A stretch of 64,000 nucleotides of DNA, taken from Bacteroidota bacterium (GTDB taxonomy: Bacteria; Bacteroidota; Bacteroidia; Flavobacteriales_C; GCA-002722245). The notes beneath the pieces are model-generated. The model made no database searches and was not told the DNA's origin. It worked only from the letters and a program-made list of their open reading frames with translations. The stretch is from the NCBI GenBank assembly GCA_026390935.1, contig JAPLEZ010000153.1:68052-132051 (forward strand), given 5' to 3'. This document shows, one piece after another, positions 43,167-51,732 of this stretch (its first letter is position 1; every line of letters starts with the position of its first letter). The translations under genes and the position numbers were made by a program.

Positions 43167-43697
43167 TTGAACTTTGAAGCACTATATCATCAACACAAGC
43201 GCATGGTTTACAACCTTGCTTTGAGTTATCTTCAAAATCATGAAGATGCTCAGGAGGTCACGCAGGATGTTTTCGTGTCGGTACATCAATCCATTGAAGG
43301 GTTTAATAAGCAGTCGACATTCAGCACGTGGATTTACAGAATCACCATCAACAAAGCGCTGGATTTTATTCGTGCTAAAAACAGAAAAAAACGCTTTGCA
43401 TTTTTCTCTTCTCTGTTTCATGAAAATAGCGGTGAAGTTAAATATGAAAGTGTGGGCTTCGACCATCCCGGAGTGGAACTGGAAAACAAGGAAGCGTTGG
43501 AAAATATTTTTGCCCAAATCAACACTTTGCCAGAAAATCAGAAGACAGCATTGATCTTAAGTAAAATTGAAAAATTGTCGCAAGTGGAAGTGGCCGAAAT
43601 AATGAATTTATCGGCGAAAGCTGTGGAGTCATTGCTAGGAAGAGCAAAGGAGAATCTCATGAAAAAATTGAATGAACGAAGGATCAACGAAAATTAA
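43167..43697 (+). CDS. ECF RNA polymerase sigma factor (CnrH-like position)
   Basis: A 176-residue region 2/region 4 sigma factor starting at TTG (TTGAACTTTGAAGCA); a downstream ATG at 43203 would cut into region 2. Region 2: HKRMVYNLALSYLQNHEDAQ, EVTQDVFVSVHQSI and STFSTWIYRITINKALDFIR. Region 4: LPENQKTALILSKIEKLSQV and EVAEIMNLSAKAVESLLGRA. The downstream genes look like a membrane anti-sigma partner and a periplasmic sensor, the CnrYXH-style arrangement, followed by metal/redox-type envelope proteins. No GGCAGCG motif precedes it, so it should have a different promoter specificity from the 30444 sigma factor. Confidence 0.93.
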   Translation: MNFEALYHQHKRMVYNLALSYLQNHEDAQEVTQDVFVSVHQSIEGFNKQSTFSTWIYRITINKALDFIRAKNRKKRFAFFSSLFHENSGEVKYESVGFDHPGVELENKEALENIFAQINTLPENQKTALILSKIEKLSQVEVAEIMNLSAKAVESLLGRAKENLMKKLNERRINEN

Positions 43698-43723
43698 TCG
43701 TCTAAATGTAAAGAGCCGTATTT

Positions 43724-43996
43724 ATGGAAAAAAATTACGAAAAATTAGACCTCTTAAATAAGATACATAAAGTGGATCCACCGCCGTTTTTGTATACGCG
43801 TATTTTACAAAAAATTGAAAGTGCGGTGGATCCATACTATAACAAAGGAATAGCGCGTAGCATAGTGCTTTCTCTTTTTGTAGTGTTGATGATAAACTTT
43901 ATGGTGATAGGCGCAAGCTCAAAAAATACTGCTAATGAAAGCACTATTGTGGATGACATGAATTTAATGCCAAATAACACTTTGTATCATGAATAA
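43724..43996 (+). CDS. Small single-helix membrane protein, probable anti-sigma partner (CnrY-like)
   Basis: A 90-residue protein with an N-terminal polar part (LDLLNKIHKVDPPPFLYTRI), one membrane helix (ARSIVLSLFVVLMINFMVIG) and a short periplasmic tail. PPPFLYTRIL resembles the N-terminal motif of short anti-sigma proteins that follow ECF genes in Bacteroidota. It starts 26 bp after the sigma gene and overlaps the sensor gene by 8 bp. The role is inferred from topology and position. Confidence 0.7.
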   Translation: MEKNYEKLDLLNKIHKVDPPPFLYTRILQKIESAVDPYYNKGIARSIVLSLFVVLMINFMVIGASSKNTANESTIVDDMNLMPNNTLYHE

Positions 43997-44441
43997 AGTA
44001 AAACTCCTCAGTTATATTTCAGTGGGTTTACTGCTCACTAATATTTTGGTGCTTTGCTTTTTGTTTTTTGGAAAGCCAAAACATCATGGTCCACCTAATG
44101 TTCGCGAAGAAGTGATTGAAAAATTAGACTTTAATGAAAATCAGATCTTGATTTATGATCAATTGATTCAATGGCATCAGCATGAAATTATGAAAGCAGA
44201 AAAGGAGATGCTGCGCTTGAAAACTCAGTTGTATGTTGGATTAGCAAGTAATTCCGATGAATGTGTGAAAGATTCAATAGTTAGAGAAATTGCAAATGTT
44301 GATATTGAAATTGAAAACATTCATTATAAACATTTTCAAGATATAAACGATTTGTGCTCTGAGGAGCAAAAGGTTAAGTTTCAGGAATTGGTGTTACAAA
44401 TTTCGAATTATTTTCGACCACAAATGAAAAGGAAAAAATAA
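43989..44441 (+). CDS. Membrane-anchored periplasmic sensor (CnrX/Spy/CpxP-like)
   Basis: A 150-residue protein with an N-terminal membrane helix (YISVGLLLTNILVLCFLFFG) and a helical periplasmic part. The Spy/CpxP-like pattern is LDFNENQILIYDQLIQWHQH, a long amphipathic helix, then NIHYKHFQDINDLCSEEQKV. Paired histidines (HQH, HYKH) and KHHGPP next to the membrane are possible metal ligands. In Cupriavidus, CnrX carries the metal sensor next to CnrY and CnrH; here the order is sigma, short membrane protein, sensor. Metal binding is not proven. Confidence 0.78.
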   Translation: MNKVKLLSYISVGLLLTNILVLCFLFFGKPKHHGPPNVREEVIEKLDFNENQILIYDQLIQWHQHEIMKAEKEMLRLKTQLYVGLASNSDECVKDSIVREIANVDIEIENIHYKHFQDINDLCSEEQKVKFQELVLQISNYFRPQMKRKK

Positions 44442-44515
44442 TTTAATTTCTTCCGAAGGATGTTAAAATGATGAGCGTCTAATTTTAAAAACCATTATAA
44501 ACTAAATTCCCAACT

Positions 44516-45346
44516 ATGAAAAAATTAATCATTCCAGTTTTAGTAATTAGCTTGACAGCTTGCTCTAAAACCGACACTTCATCTGATGATTCAAGCACCA
44601 CATCAGAAACAGCAACAACTAGCGATTTCACTCGCTTGTATGATAAAATGTATAATGTTACTTCTGTGGATTACAGCGGATCGAGCAACGTAATAATAAA
44701 AACTACTGACGTGCCCGATCACAAAACACCTTTCTTTGGTGTTAACAATGCGAAGTACGAAGCATACAATGGAGATAATCCTGATTTTAGCACCAAAATA
44801 AGTTTGATGGGAAATATTTCCGATCCTACTTTATTGTCGCAATCCTACACTTTTACGTTGCCAAAAAATCCTACTCAAGCAAGTTCGCACACCTCTACAA
44901 GCGGCGGAGCGATGGGAGTTGCCAGAAATGGTGTGGTTTTTTTCAATCAATACAATGGAGCCAATGCTGCTTTAGATGAATTGGAAATTAACAATGCCGA
45001 TCAGTATTTAGGACATCCTACGCCTTCAGCAGGAAATTCAGGTGCGATTTACCATTACCATTACGAACCGAAATACCTTACTACAAAATTTGGGACATCA
45101 GGATTTATGGGCTTTTTGCTAGATGGTTTTCCGGTATATGGCCCCTATGAAAACGGCACAAAAATTACTACGGATATGTTGGATGAGTACAATGGTCACG
45201 TGAGTAGCACAGAAGATTATCCTAATGATAAAATTTATCATTATCATGTTATTTCTGCCACATCAAGTGTTGCTTCTGTTTTGAAGTTGGCCGCACCTTA
45301 CATCAATGGAGGAAAATATTACGGCAAAAAAGGAACTGTTAATTAA
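44516..45346 (+). CDS. YHYH-domain lipoprotein
   Basis: A 276-residue lipoprotein (LTAC lipobox, Cys16) with a Ser/Thr-rich linker and a YHYH domain: two YHYH tetrapeptides at residues 179-182 and 241-244, plus HPTPSAGNSG and GFLLDGFPVYGPY. YHYH-domain proteins are frequent neighbours of copper and redox genes, and the His clusters suggest metal binding. It begins 74 bp after the sensor gene; CGTCTAA at 44476-44482, 34 bp before the ATG, could be an ECF-type -10 box for the neighbouring sigma factor, although no matching -35 box was recognised. Its stop overlaps the next ATG. Confidence 0.85.
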   Translation: MKKLIIPVLVISLTACSKTDTSSDDSSTTSETATTSDFTRLYDKMYNVTSVDYSGSSNVIIKTTDVPDHKTPFFGVNNAKYEAYNGDNPDFSTKISLMGNISDPTLLSQSYTFTLPKNPTQASSHTSTSGGAMGVARNGVVFFNQYNGANAALDELEINNADQYLGHPTPSAGNSGAIYHYHYEPKYLTTKFGTSGFMGFLLDGFPVYGPYENGTKITTDMLDEYNGHVSSTEDYPNDKIYHYHVISATSSVASVLKLAAPYINGGKYYGKKGTVN

Positions 45347-45903
45347 TGAAAGTTTCTTTCGTCATATTATTTTTAGCTGTATTCTGCTACTTCTTTTTAA
45401 GTAGCGGGATACAGCTTCCTCCACAAGTGTTTGTTGTGAATTCAGATCCACAATTGAAAAATATAAATGGCACCTGGATGTATCACAATGAAGAATTCAA
45501 CGGTTACATTGTTGAAAAGGATAGTGGAGTGGTTTCAGCAAAATTGCCCGTGCTAAACGGAAAGGAAAATGGCATTGCATACGGTTGGTTTAAAAACGGA
45601 CAAAAAAAATATGAGTTCGGATATGAAGATGGTAATAGAGAAGGCTACCATAAAAGCTGGTATGACAATGGAACTCTTGCGTTTTGCTATTTTTTTCACA
45701 ACGATAAGTATGAAGGAGAACAGCGTACTTACTATAAAAGCGGTCACCTGTGGCAAAGTTTGAATTACGTTGAAGGATATGAAGAAGGAAAGCAAATTTC
45801 CAAAAATGACAGTGGCAGAGTAGTTAATAATTTCACAATTAAAAACGGAAAATTATATGGAGTCGTTGGTAGATTTGATTGCATGTCGGTACATAAAGAG
45901 TAA
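45346..45903 (+). CDS. MORN/YwqK-like repeat protein
   Basis: A 185-residue exported or membrane-anchored protein (hydrophobic N terminus VILFLAVFCYFFLSSGI). The body is made of MORN-variant repeats of the YwqK type: GKENGIAYGWFKNGQKKYEF, DGNREGYHKSWYDNGTL, DKYEGEQRTYYKSGHL and GYEEGKQISKNDSG. Such proteins are often annotated as antitoxin YwqK family, but no toxin is seen here. One-base overlap with the YHYH gene and overlap with the SCO gene place it in the same operon. Molecular role unknown. Confidence 0.8.
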   Translation: MKVSFVILFLAVFCYFFLSSGIQLPPQVFVVNSDPQLKNINGTWMYHNEEFNGYIVEKDSGVVSAKLPVLNGKENGIAYGWFKNGQKKYEFGYEDGNREGYHKSWYDNGTLAFCYFFHNDKYEGEQRTYYKSGHLWQSLNYVEGYEEGKQISKNDSGRVVNNFTIKNGKLYGVVGRFDCMSVHKE

Positions 45904-46534
45904 GATATTTTTCTTTATTGTAATGAGTGTTTCTTTGTTTTCTTGTGCGGAAGAGGAACAAGAAGTTTTGCCTTTTTACAACAGTGCGCAATTTGATGCC
46001 GAGTGGATAAAGAGCGATGAAGCGCGTTATGATAGCATTCATTTGGTGGATACCTTTTCTCTTAAAAATCAGTTGGGACACACCATCACAAAAGATTCAT
46101 TGGATGGATATATTTACGTGGCCAATTTTTTCTTTACAACTTGTTCAAGTATTTGTCCGAAAATGGTAAGTAATTTACAAGTGTTGCAAGATTCCTTCGC
46201 TACTAATTCGGCAATAAAACTAGTTTCATTTTCTGTAATGCCTTGGGTGGATTCTGTTCCTGCATTGAAGGAGTACGGCGAAATCCACGATGTTAATCCC
46301 AACAAATGGCATTTGCTCACGGGATCCAAAGAACGTATTTATGATTTGGGTAGAAAATCGTATTTCGCTGAAAAAGGTTTGGGTTTGCAAAAGACAACAG
46401 ATGAGTTTTTACACACCGAATCAATGTTGCTCATTGATAAAAAAGGAAGATTGCGTGGAATTTACAATGCCACGCAAAAGGTTGATATAGGAAGGGTTTT
46501 GGAGGATATTCAAGTTTTACTTTGTGAAGAATAA
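45857..46534 (+). CDS. SCO1/SenC family copper chaperone, lipoprotein
   Basis: A thioredoxin-fold envelope protein (225 residues from the ATG at 45857) with the copper-binding CxxxC in FFTTCSSICPKMVSNLQVL and the conserved downstream His in FLHTESMLLIDKKG. SCO proteins deliver copper to cytochrome oxidase or act as thiol reductases. The N terminus has a lipoprotein signal (FFFIVMSVSLFSC). The ATG overlaps the MORN gene by 47 bp; TTG 45866 or 45875 would give shorter signals, while ATG 45923 would be too short to export. Last gene of the sigma/sensor/YHYH cluster, which links that cluster to copper or oxidative envelope chemistry. Confidence 0.88.
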   Translation: MESLVDLIACRYIKSKIFFFIVMSVSLFSCAEEEQEVLPFYNSAQFDAEWIKSDEARYDSIHLVDTFSLKNQLGHTITKDSLDGYIYVANFFFTTCSSICPKMVSNLQVLQDSFATNSAIKLVSFSVMPWVDSVPALKEYGEIHDVNPNKWHLLTGSKERIYDLGRKSYFAEKGLGLQKTTDEFLHTESMLLIDKKGRLRGIYNATQKVDIGRVLEDIQVLLCEE

Positions 46535-46595
46535 AAATAGTTTGTAACTAATAGGGGAGCTGGGTGTTCTACACTTGCCCCTAATAATACACACT

Positions 46596-46691
46596 ATGAA
46601 CCGAAAAACATTATTGATAGGCCTGTTTGGCTGTGCCTTAAAGATTCCTGATCCAATCCCCATTTTTTTTATAAATAGTCAATGCCCCTGA
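46596..46691 (+). pseudogene. 31-codon remnant duplicating the leader and signal peptide of the C10 protease gene
   Basis: ATG at 46596 opens a 31-codon frame starting MNRKTLLIGLFGCAL, a clear relative of MNKKILLLGLLGYAL at 46746. The upstream leader is also duplicated (TCTAC...CCCCTAA...ACACTATGAAC), and the two ATG codons are exactly 150 bp apart. After the signal-like part the frame runs into unrelated sequence and stops within a terminator hairpin. It is most likely a truncated duplication, although translation as a short leader peptide cannot be excluded. Confidence 0.6.
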
Positions 46692-46720
46692 TATCGGTGC
46701 ATTGACTATGTCTTTTTTGT
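46677..46720 (+). terminator. Terminator between the short remnant and the C10 protease gene
   Basis: Stem AGTCAATGC/GCATTGACT with a 13-nt loop, followed by TCTTTTTT. It would end transcripts starting upstream of the remnant ORF, so the protease needs its own promoter or read-through. Confidence 0.75.
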
Positions 46721-46745
46721 AATCTACCCCCCCTAAATATACACT

Positions 46746-48680
46746 ATGAACAAGAAAATTTTACTCTTGGGCTTGCTGGGCTATGCCCTAAACGCTCCCG
46801 CACAAGTTCCCCAACTTTTAACTACCGAATGGGATCAACTCTGTCACTACAACACCTTATGTCCCACTGATCCGGAAGGTTATTGTGGTAAAACTCCCGC
46901 AGGTTGTTATGCTACAACCGCTGCTCAAATTATGAAGTATTGGAATTGGCCGAGTTCCGGAACGGGCTCAAACACTTACACGCCGGGTTCTTACCCAACA
47001 CAAACTGTAGATTTTTCTGCTCAAACGTACAATTGGTCGGCTATGACCAATACTGTTGCAACAGAGAATACAGAAGTGTCAAAAATTATTTATCATACAG
47101 GTGTGGCTGCAAACATGGCTTATACTGCAGAGAAATCAGGTGCCGACGTGGATAAATATCATGATGCTCTTTTTGTGAATTTCAGATATTCTATGAAATC
47201 TAAATTTGTGAAGAAAAGTAATTATACTGCTGTTGAGTGGGAAAATATGTTGAAAGCAGAATTGGATGCTGGTCGACCGGTGATGGTTGGAAGTGAAGAT
47301 CATATTTATATTGTAGATGGATATCAAACGAGTCCCACCTTAAAATTTCATTGTAATATCGGTTGGGGTGGATGGTTGAATAAATTCTACAAAATTGACA
47401 GTGTCATGTTGTCGGGTAAAAACTATGCTCCAATAAATGCAATCATCGGAGTAAAGCCCCTCGAGCATTTGGAAACCAATTCGGATACTTTAAATGCAAG
47501 TACAACAGGAGGTTTAAGCACTTTTAAACTCGCTTCATTGAAAAACTGGAACATCACTTCTAATCAAAGCTGGTGTGTTCCCGCCGTGTTATCCGGCACC
47601 GATGGTTACGGCATATACTCCACCAATATTTCGGAAAACCTTACTTATTTAACGCGTTTTGCTACAATGAAAATTGTGAGCGGAACGGATACCGCATTCA
47701 TTGTAGTAAAGCAATCCGGAAAGTATGCTTTTTTGTATGCCAGCACTTCTTCTTTAACGAGTTCTTCGTCGGGAGAAGCTTTGTCGGTTAATATTACATG
47801 TGATAGTAGTTGGACGGCCAATAGTGCTGAGTCATGGATCAATGTTGTTACAAAAAGTGGCGTAGGAAATTCAAGCGTTGCTTTAATTATTGCTGCAAAC
47901 TCTGGCGCGAGCAGAACAGGAAAAGTGATTTTCACGCGTGGAAAAAGCACCTCGGAAGTTACAGTTTTTCAAGCAGCATCAGGAAGTTTCTGGTGTGTTC
48001 CGTCCATCACTAAAACCAGTGGAAATGGAATTACAAAAGTTTTACTCAATGATTTAAGCAGAACATCTGTAGTGAATGAAGGATATGTAAATACAGGCGA
48101 AAGCGCAAATTTAGCGATTGATAGTGCCTACACTTTATCGGTAACATTTGGCGGCAATAATGCTCCCGCAGTTTGGATTGATTGGAACATGGATGGTGAT
48201 TTTAGTGATGCCAGTGAAGCGGTGGTTGCGCCATCAGGATCATGGTATCCTACTTTTTCATCAACAAAAACAATGAAATTCACTGTGCCTTATTCTGCCG
48301 CGGAAGGCATTACACGTATGAGAATTTACGCAAAATATTTCAGTACCGGTCCCATCTCCGGCCCTTGTAACACAAGTGACGCAGGTGGTGATATTGAAGA
48401 TTATGATGTAGTGGTGACTAAAAACATAACAACAGAAATAAAGGATTTGAGTAGCAGTATTTCAGTTCTTGTTTTTCCAAATCCGTCCAGCAATTTCTTT
48501 ATCCTCAGTGCGGAAGGATTTTTCACCTTTGCGCTTAGTGATTTAAATGGAAAAGTGGTTGAACAAGGAAGTGGTTTTCAAAACACTTTTTTTGGCGAGA
48601 CCATTTCCAGCGGAATGTATTTACTGCATATCACATCGGGAAATGAAAGTCAGGTGATGAAAATTGTGAAGAGCAATTAG
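46746..48680 (+). CDS. Secreted C10 (streptopain-type) cysteine protease with BACON, GEVED and T9SS type A domains
   Basis: A 644-residue exported protease. Signal peptide to about residue 19. C10 catalytic domain about 22-240: GCYATTAAQIMKYW with nucleophile Cys54, and SEDHIYIVDGYQ with His186, followed by FHCNIGWGGW as in streptopain. Two BACON-like beta modules lie at about 245-415 (SNQSWCVPAVLSG; SSWTANSAESWINVV). A GEVED domain (about 425-570: WIDWNMDGDFSDASE, GGDIEDYDVVV) and a type A sorting tail (FPNPSSNFFILSAEGFF ... MKIVKSN) follow. Cys54 lies so near the signal that the long propeptide known from streptopain is absent. The tail is very like that of the GH5 protein at 51908. Confidence 0.92.
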   Translation: MNKKILLLGLLGYALNAPAQVPQLLTTEWDQLCHYNTLCPTDPEGYCGKTPAGCYATTAAQIMKYWNWPSSGTGSNTYTPGSYPTQTVDFSAQTYNWSAMTNTVATENTEVSKIIYHTGVAANMAYTAEKSGADVDKYHDALFVNFRYSMKSKFVKKSNYTAVEWENMLKAELDAGRPVMVGSEDHIYIVDGYQTSPTLKFHCNIGWGGWLNKFYKIDSVMLSGKNYAPINAIIGVKPLEHLETNSDTLNASTTGGLSTFKLASLKNWNITSNQSWCVPAVLSGTDGYGIYSTNISENLTYLTRFATMKIVSGTDTAFIVVKQSGKYAFLYASTSSLTSSSSGEALSVNITCDSSWTANSAESWINVVTKSGVGNSSVALIIAANSGASRTGKVIFTRGKSTSEVTVFQAASGSFWCVPSITKTSGNGITKVLLNDLSRTSVVNEGYVNTGESANLAIDSAYTLSVTFGGNNAPAVWIDWNMDGDFSDASEAVVAPSGSWYPTFSSTKTMKFTVPYSAAEGITRMRIYAKYFSTGPISGPCNTSDAGGDIEDYDVVVTKNITTEIKDLSSSISVLVFPNPSSNFFILSAEGFFTFALSDLNGKVVEQGSGFQNTFFGETISSGMYLLHITSGNESQVMKIVKSN

Positions 48681-48694
48681 AATTTGTAATAGAG

Positions 48695-48740
48695 AATGGA
48701 CCTGTTTATTTACGTGAACAGGTCCATTTAATTTTTTTTT
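48695..48740 (+). terminator. Rho-independent terminator after the C10 protease gene
   Basis: Stem AATGGACCTGTT/AACAGGTCCATT with a 10-nt loop and a following run of nine or more T. Confidence 0.92.
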
Positions 48741-48850
48741 AAAACAGCGTCCATTCATCATTAGAAAAGAAAAAGTGCAAGAAAAACGATAAATTGTGCA
48801 AGGACTTCTGCTTTTGAATTTTTACTTTAGCGCAAAGCAGATTCATTTTC

Positions 48851-49693
48851 ATGAAATCAAATTTCCCCATTCATACTTTTACCGATAATGTTCCTGAAGG
48901 GTATTTGATCAATGTTGAAAAGGTAGAGTTTTTAAATCCTTACGAAAATGTAAATCCTCACCGTCACGACTATTACGAGTTGTTTGTTTTTGCCGATATG
49001 AACGGTCAGCATTTTGTGGATTTTGAACGCTTCCCAATTCAAAAGCAATCCGTTCATTTACTGTTGCCCAATCAGGTTCACCGTGTGGAGCGCAACGTAG
49101 GAAACGGATTTGTCATCATGTTTAAAAAAGAAGTGTTGAAAGAATTCAACGCTCATCATCAATGGTTTTTAGAAGCGCCTTTTTTTAATCGCGGCAAGTC
49201 GTTGTTTACCGCTTGTTTTTCCGATGAAGAATTTAGTTTTATCTGGCAATTGTGCACTACTATAGTAAGTGCATTTTCGGCACAGCAAGAGCGCAACAAA
49301 GAAGTAATTCAAACTTTATTAGAAGCATTACTTTTGAAAATTAAAACCAGCAATGAGAGCGCCGATTCAGTGAATGCAGTGCTGATAAGACACTATTTAT
49401 TGTTGCTCGATCAGCATTTTATAGATAAACAATCGGCGGCAGATTATGCGCGCTTATTGAAAGTTAGTCCCGCACAACTCAATTCAGAATGCAATAAAAC
49501 ACTAGGTATTTCAGCCAGTCAGCTGATTTATGAAAAGTTGATTTTAGAAAGTAAGCGCTTGTTGGTGAGCACCAGCTGGACGGCCAAAGAAATTGCTTAT
49601 CACTTAAATTTTTCGGACCCGGCCTATTTCAACCGCTTTTTTAAAAGGCACAGTTCCATGAGTCCTGCTGCTTTCAGAAAAAGGAAGTTGTAA
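48851..49693 (+). CDS. AraC family transcriptional regulator with N-terminal cupin-like domain
   Basis: A 280-residue cytoplasmic regulator. N-terminal sensor with a cupin pattern (NPHRHDYYELFVFADMNG, LLLPNQVHRVE). C-terminal double helix-turn-helix of the AraC type: YARLLKVSPAQLNSECNKTL, SASQLIYEKLILESKRLL and AKEIAYHLNFSDPAYFNRFF. Ligand unknown. It lies alone between the protease gene and a small T9SS protein gene, both on the same strand, and may control either. Confidence 0.9.
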   Translation: MKSNFPIHTFTDNVPEGYLINVEKVEFLNPYENVNPHRHDYYELFVFADMNGQHFVDFERFPIQKQSVHLLLPNQVHRVERNVGNGFVIMFKKEVLKEFNAHHQWFLEAPFFNRGKSLFTACFSDEEFSFIWQLCTTIVSAFSAQQERNKEVIQTLLEALLLKIKTSNESADSVNAVLIRHYLLLLDQHFIDKQSAADYARLLKVSPAQLNSECNKTLGISASQLIYEKLILESKRLLVSTSWTAKEIAYHLNFSDPAYFNRFFKRHSSMSPAAFRKRKL

Positions 49694-49782
49694 AAAGTGC
49701 AATGAATGTCTAGAAAAGTGCAATAACCATCAATCTATATGTTGTTACTTTGATACAGATCAATTTTTAAATTCAAATCTGT

Positions 49783-50454
49783 ATGAAAACTAAATTATCT
49801 TATCTGTTAAAAGTTTGTTTCTTGTTTCTTTTTGTTTTCTTTTTCAAGGGAAACGGCAGTGCACAAACATTAGATTTTTGCAAAAGCATTCAACTGCTCA
49901 AGGATACTGTAGAAGTAGATGTAGCTAAAGATGAAACGGATTTAAAGTTTACTATTTCAGGGGACTTGAAGCCATATCCCAACTATCTGTTTGAGTCTTT
50001 TGATGATCGATTGATCATTGATGAGGGTTTTAATCAAACCTATATTTTTTCTGGTGACAATTGCATTGGTGACGATTGTGCAGAATTTACTCCGTTTCAT
50101 TTTGGAGTTGATTTTAAAAGTAATATTTCTGAAACGGTTTATGTAAAAGGTCGATTTTCAATTGGATATTTAAATGGGAATACTTGTCCGTTTGATGTGG
50201 TGTATCTCCTGAGTCCGGCAAATTCATTGTCGCTGGAGATGATGAATGAATCCAATTTCTCTATTTTCCCGAATCCTGTAGTTGACATTCTGCGTGTTTC
50301 TGAAGACAGCAACAGTTTCTATGTTTTAATCAATATGCATGGAGATGAAATACAAAATGGAGTTGTGGGAGATAGCATAAATATGGAAAAAGTACCGTCG
50401 GGATTATATTTTCTGAAAATCAATAACAAGATTAATAAAATAGTAAAACAATAA
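49783..50454 (+). CDS. Small secreted protein with T9SS type A tail
   Basis: A 223-residue exported protein with signal peptide (VCFLFLFVFFFKGNGSAQ), a short cysteine-containing beta-type domain (TYIFSGDNCIGDDCAEF, GYLNGNTCPFDVVYLL) and a sorting tail (FSIFPNPVVDILRVSE ... YFLKINNKINKIVKQ). No known family for the body. TACTTTG at 49746-49752 is a possible -7 box 31 bp before the ATG. The 198-bp gap that follows holds no clear element. Confidence 0.75.
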   Translation: MKTKLSYLLKVCFLFLFVFFFKGNGSAQTLDFCKSIQLLKDTVEVDVAKDETDLKFTISGDLKPYPNYLFESFDDRLIIDEGFNQTYIFSGDNCIGDDCAEFTPFHFGVDFKSNISETVYVKGRFSIGYLNGNTCPFDVVYLLSPANSLSLEMMNESNFSIFPNPVVDILRVSEDSNSFYVLINMHGDEIQNGVVGDSINMEKVPSGLYFLKINNKINKIVKQ

Positions 50455-50652
50455 AATTGTGCCTTTTAATTAAAAATTGTTGACTCCTTTACCGATTGTA
50501 TTTGTTGTGATCAATGATTATAATAACTCAACAAGAACAGAGCGTTTGGTGGTTCAGCATTAAAATGAATTAGAGTTGGTTTTGTGTCCCCTCTAATTTT
50601 ATTTCCAATTTAAAATTGTAAATTGGTTGATAGGGTAGTTTTAAAAAACACA

Positions 50653-51732
50653 ATGTCCATCACCAACAAAAATATACTTATCAGTATTTCTCTTGCTGCA
50701 GTCATTTTGATAGCTGGTAATTTGCTTTTGTATCGCCCTGTAGTAGATGTTGTAGATGAGCTCCAAAATTTAAAAGTAACTACTTATAGCGATGCAAGCA
50801 ACGGTGGAAATTCTTTTGTGAGTTATGTTCCTAACGATAGCAGCATCAAGTGGACTTACCGAAGAGAAAAAGGTATTCCATTTCCATACATGGGTATTTT
50901 TATTGAAAAAAAAGATCATTCTTTTTTCTCTGCAGAAGGTTGTGATGTGCGATTGATTGCAAGGACTTCCGGATCAAGTTCTACATTATTGCGCTTTGAA
51001 ATTTTTGGTGAAAATTTTACCGATCCTAACATTCAAAACAGTTTTGTGTACAATCAAAGGATGGTTACCGGGGCCAACAATTTTATCGACGAGATGATTG
51101 ATGTGAAAACAATGGAAGTTCCGTCTTACTGGACGGTGGATAGAGGGATCACCACTGAGCAAATGCCAAAATATTCATTTGCGAAAATTGGACATATTGT
51201 TTTTGATCACGATCCAAGTACGCCCTATTCAAAAGCCGCAACTTTTGAATTGATTTCTCTGCAATTTGTTCCTAAAAAAACAACCTTGATTGTGTTTAAT
51301 GTTGCTATGGTTGTGCTGACTTCTATACTTGTATTTTTCATGTACCGGAAGTCGGAGAAGAAAAAGTTGGTAGTGGTAGCTCCCCTGCAAAGAACAACGT
51401 TGGAAGATGGTCCTAATGCTTCAGCAGATATCTTGGTAGTGAATTACCTGGCCGCAAATTATGTTAACAGTTCGTTATCGGTGAATGATGTTGCCGACGC
51501 ACTGAAATTGAATGCGCGTGAAGTGTCGAGTATCATCAAAAATAAATACAACTTGTCCTTCAAACAGTATTTAAATTTTTTACGAATGGAGGAAGCAAAA
51601 CACTTGCTGAAAACGACCAACATGCAGGTGAAGGAAATTTCAATTGTTGTTGGATATGAAAATTTACAACACTTTTTACGGGTGTTTAAATTAACTCAGG
51701 GACAAACACCTTCGGAGTTTAAAAAAGAATAG
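50653..51732 (+). CDS. Membrane-tethered AraC-type regulator with extracytoplasmic sensor domain
   Basis: A 359-residue protein. TM1 spans about residues 8-27, an extracytoplasmic beta-rich domain 28-208, TM2 211-231, and a cytoplasmic AraC helix-turn-helix domain 260-359 (NSSLSVNDVADALKLNAREV, FKQYLNFLRMEEAKHLL, EISIVVGYENLQHFLRVFK). The sensor (TYSDASNGGNSFVSYV, MGIFIEKKD, LLRFEIFGENFTDPN) recalls carbohydrate-binding CIA30/CBM11-like folds; this is a weak resemblance. The start was set at ATG 50653, since the longer frame begins at TTG 50623. The GH5-like gene starts 175 bp downstream, so sensing of a glycan or its breakdown products is a fair guess. Confidence 0.82.
   Translation: MSITNKNILISISLAAVILIAGNLLLYRPVVDVVDELQNLKVTTYSDASNGGNSFVSYVPNDSSIKWTYRREKGIPFPYMGIFIEKKDHSFFSAEGCDVRLIARTSGSSSTLLRFEIFGENFTDPNIQNSFVYNQRMVTGANNFIDEMIDVKTMEVPSYWTVDRGITTEQMPKYSFAKIGHIVFDHDPSTPYSKAATFELISLQFVPKKTTLIVFNVAMVVLTSILVFFMYRKSEKKKLVVVAPLQRTTLEDGPNASADILVVNYLAANYVNSSLSVNDVADALKLNAREVSSIIKNKYNLSFKQYLNFLRMEEAKHLLKTTNMQVKEISIVVGYENLQHFLRVFKLTQGQTPSEFKKE

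Noticed and set aside
45346-45903. Toxin-antitoxin system suggested by YwqK-like repeats
   Set aside because: No toxin-like partner gene is adjacent; the neighbours are the YHYH and SCO genes.
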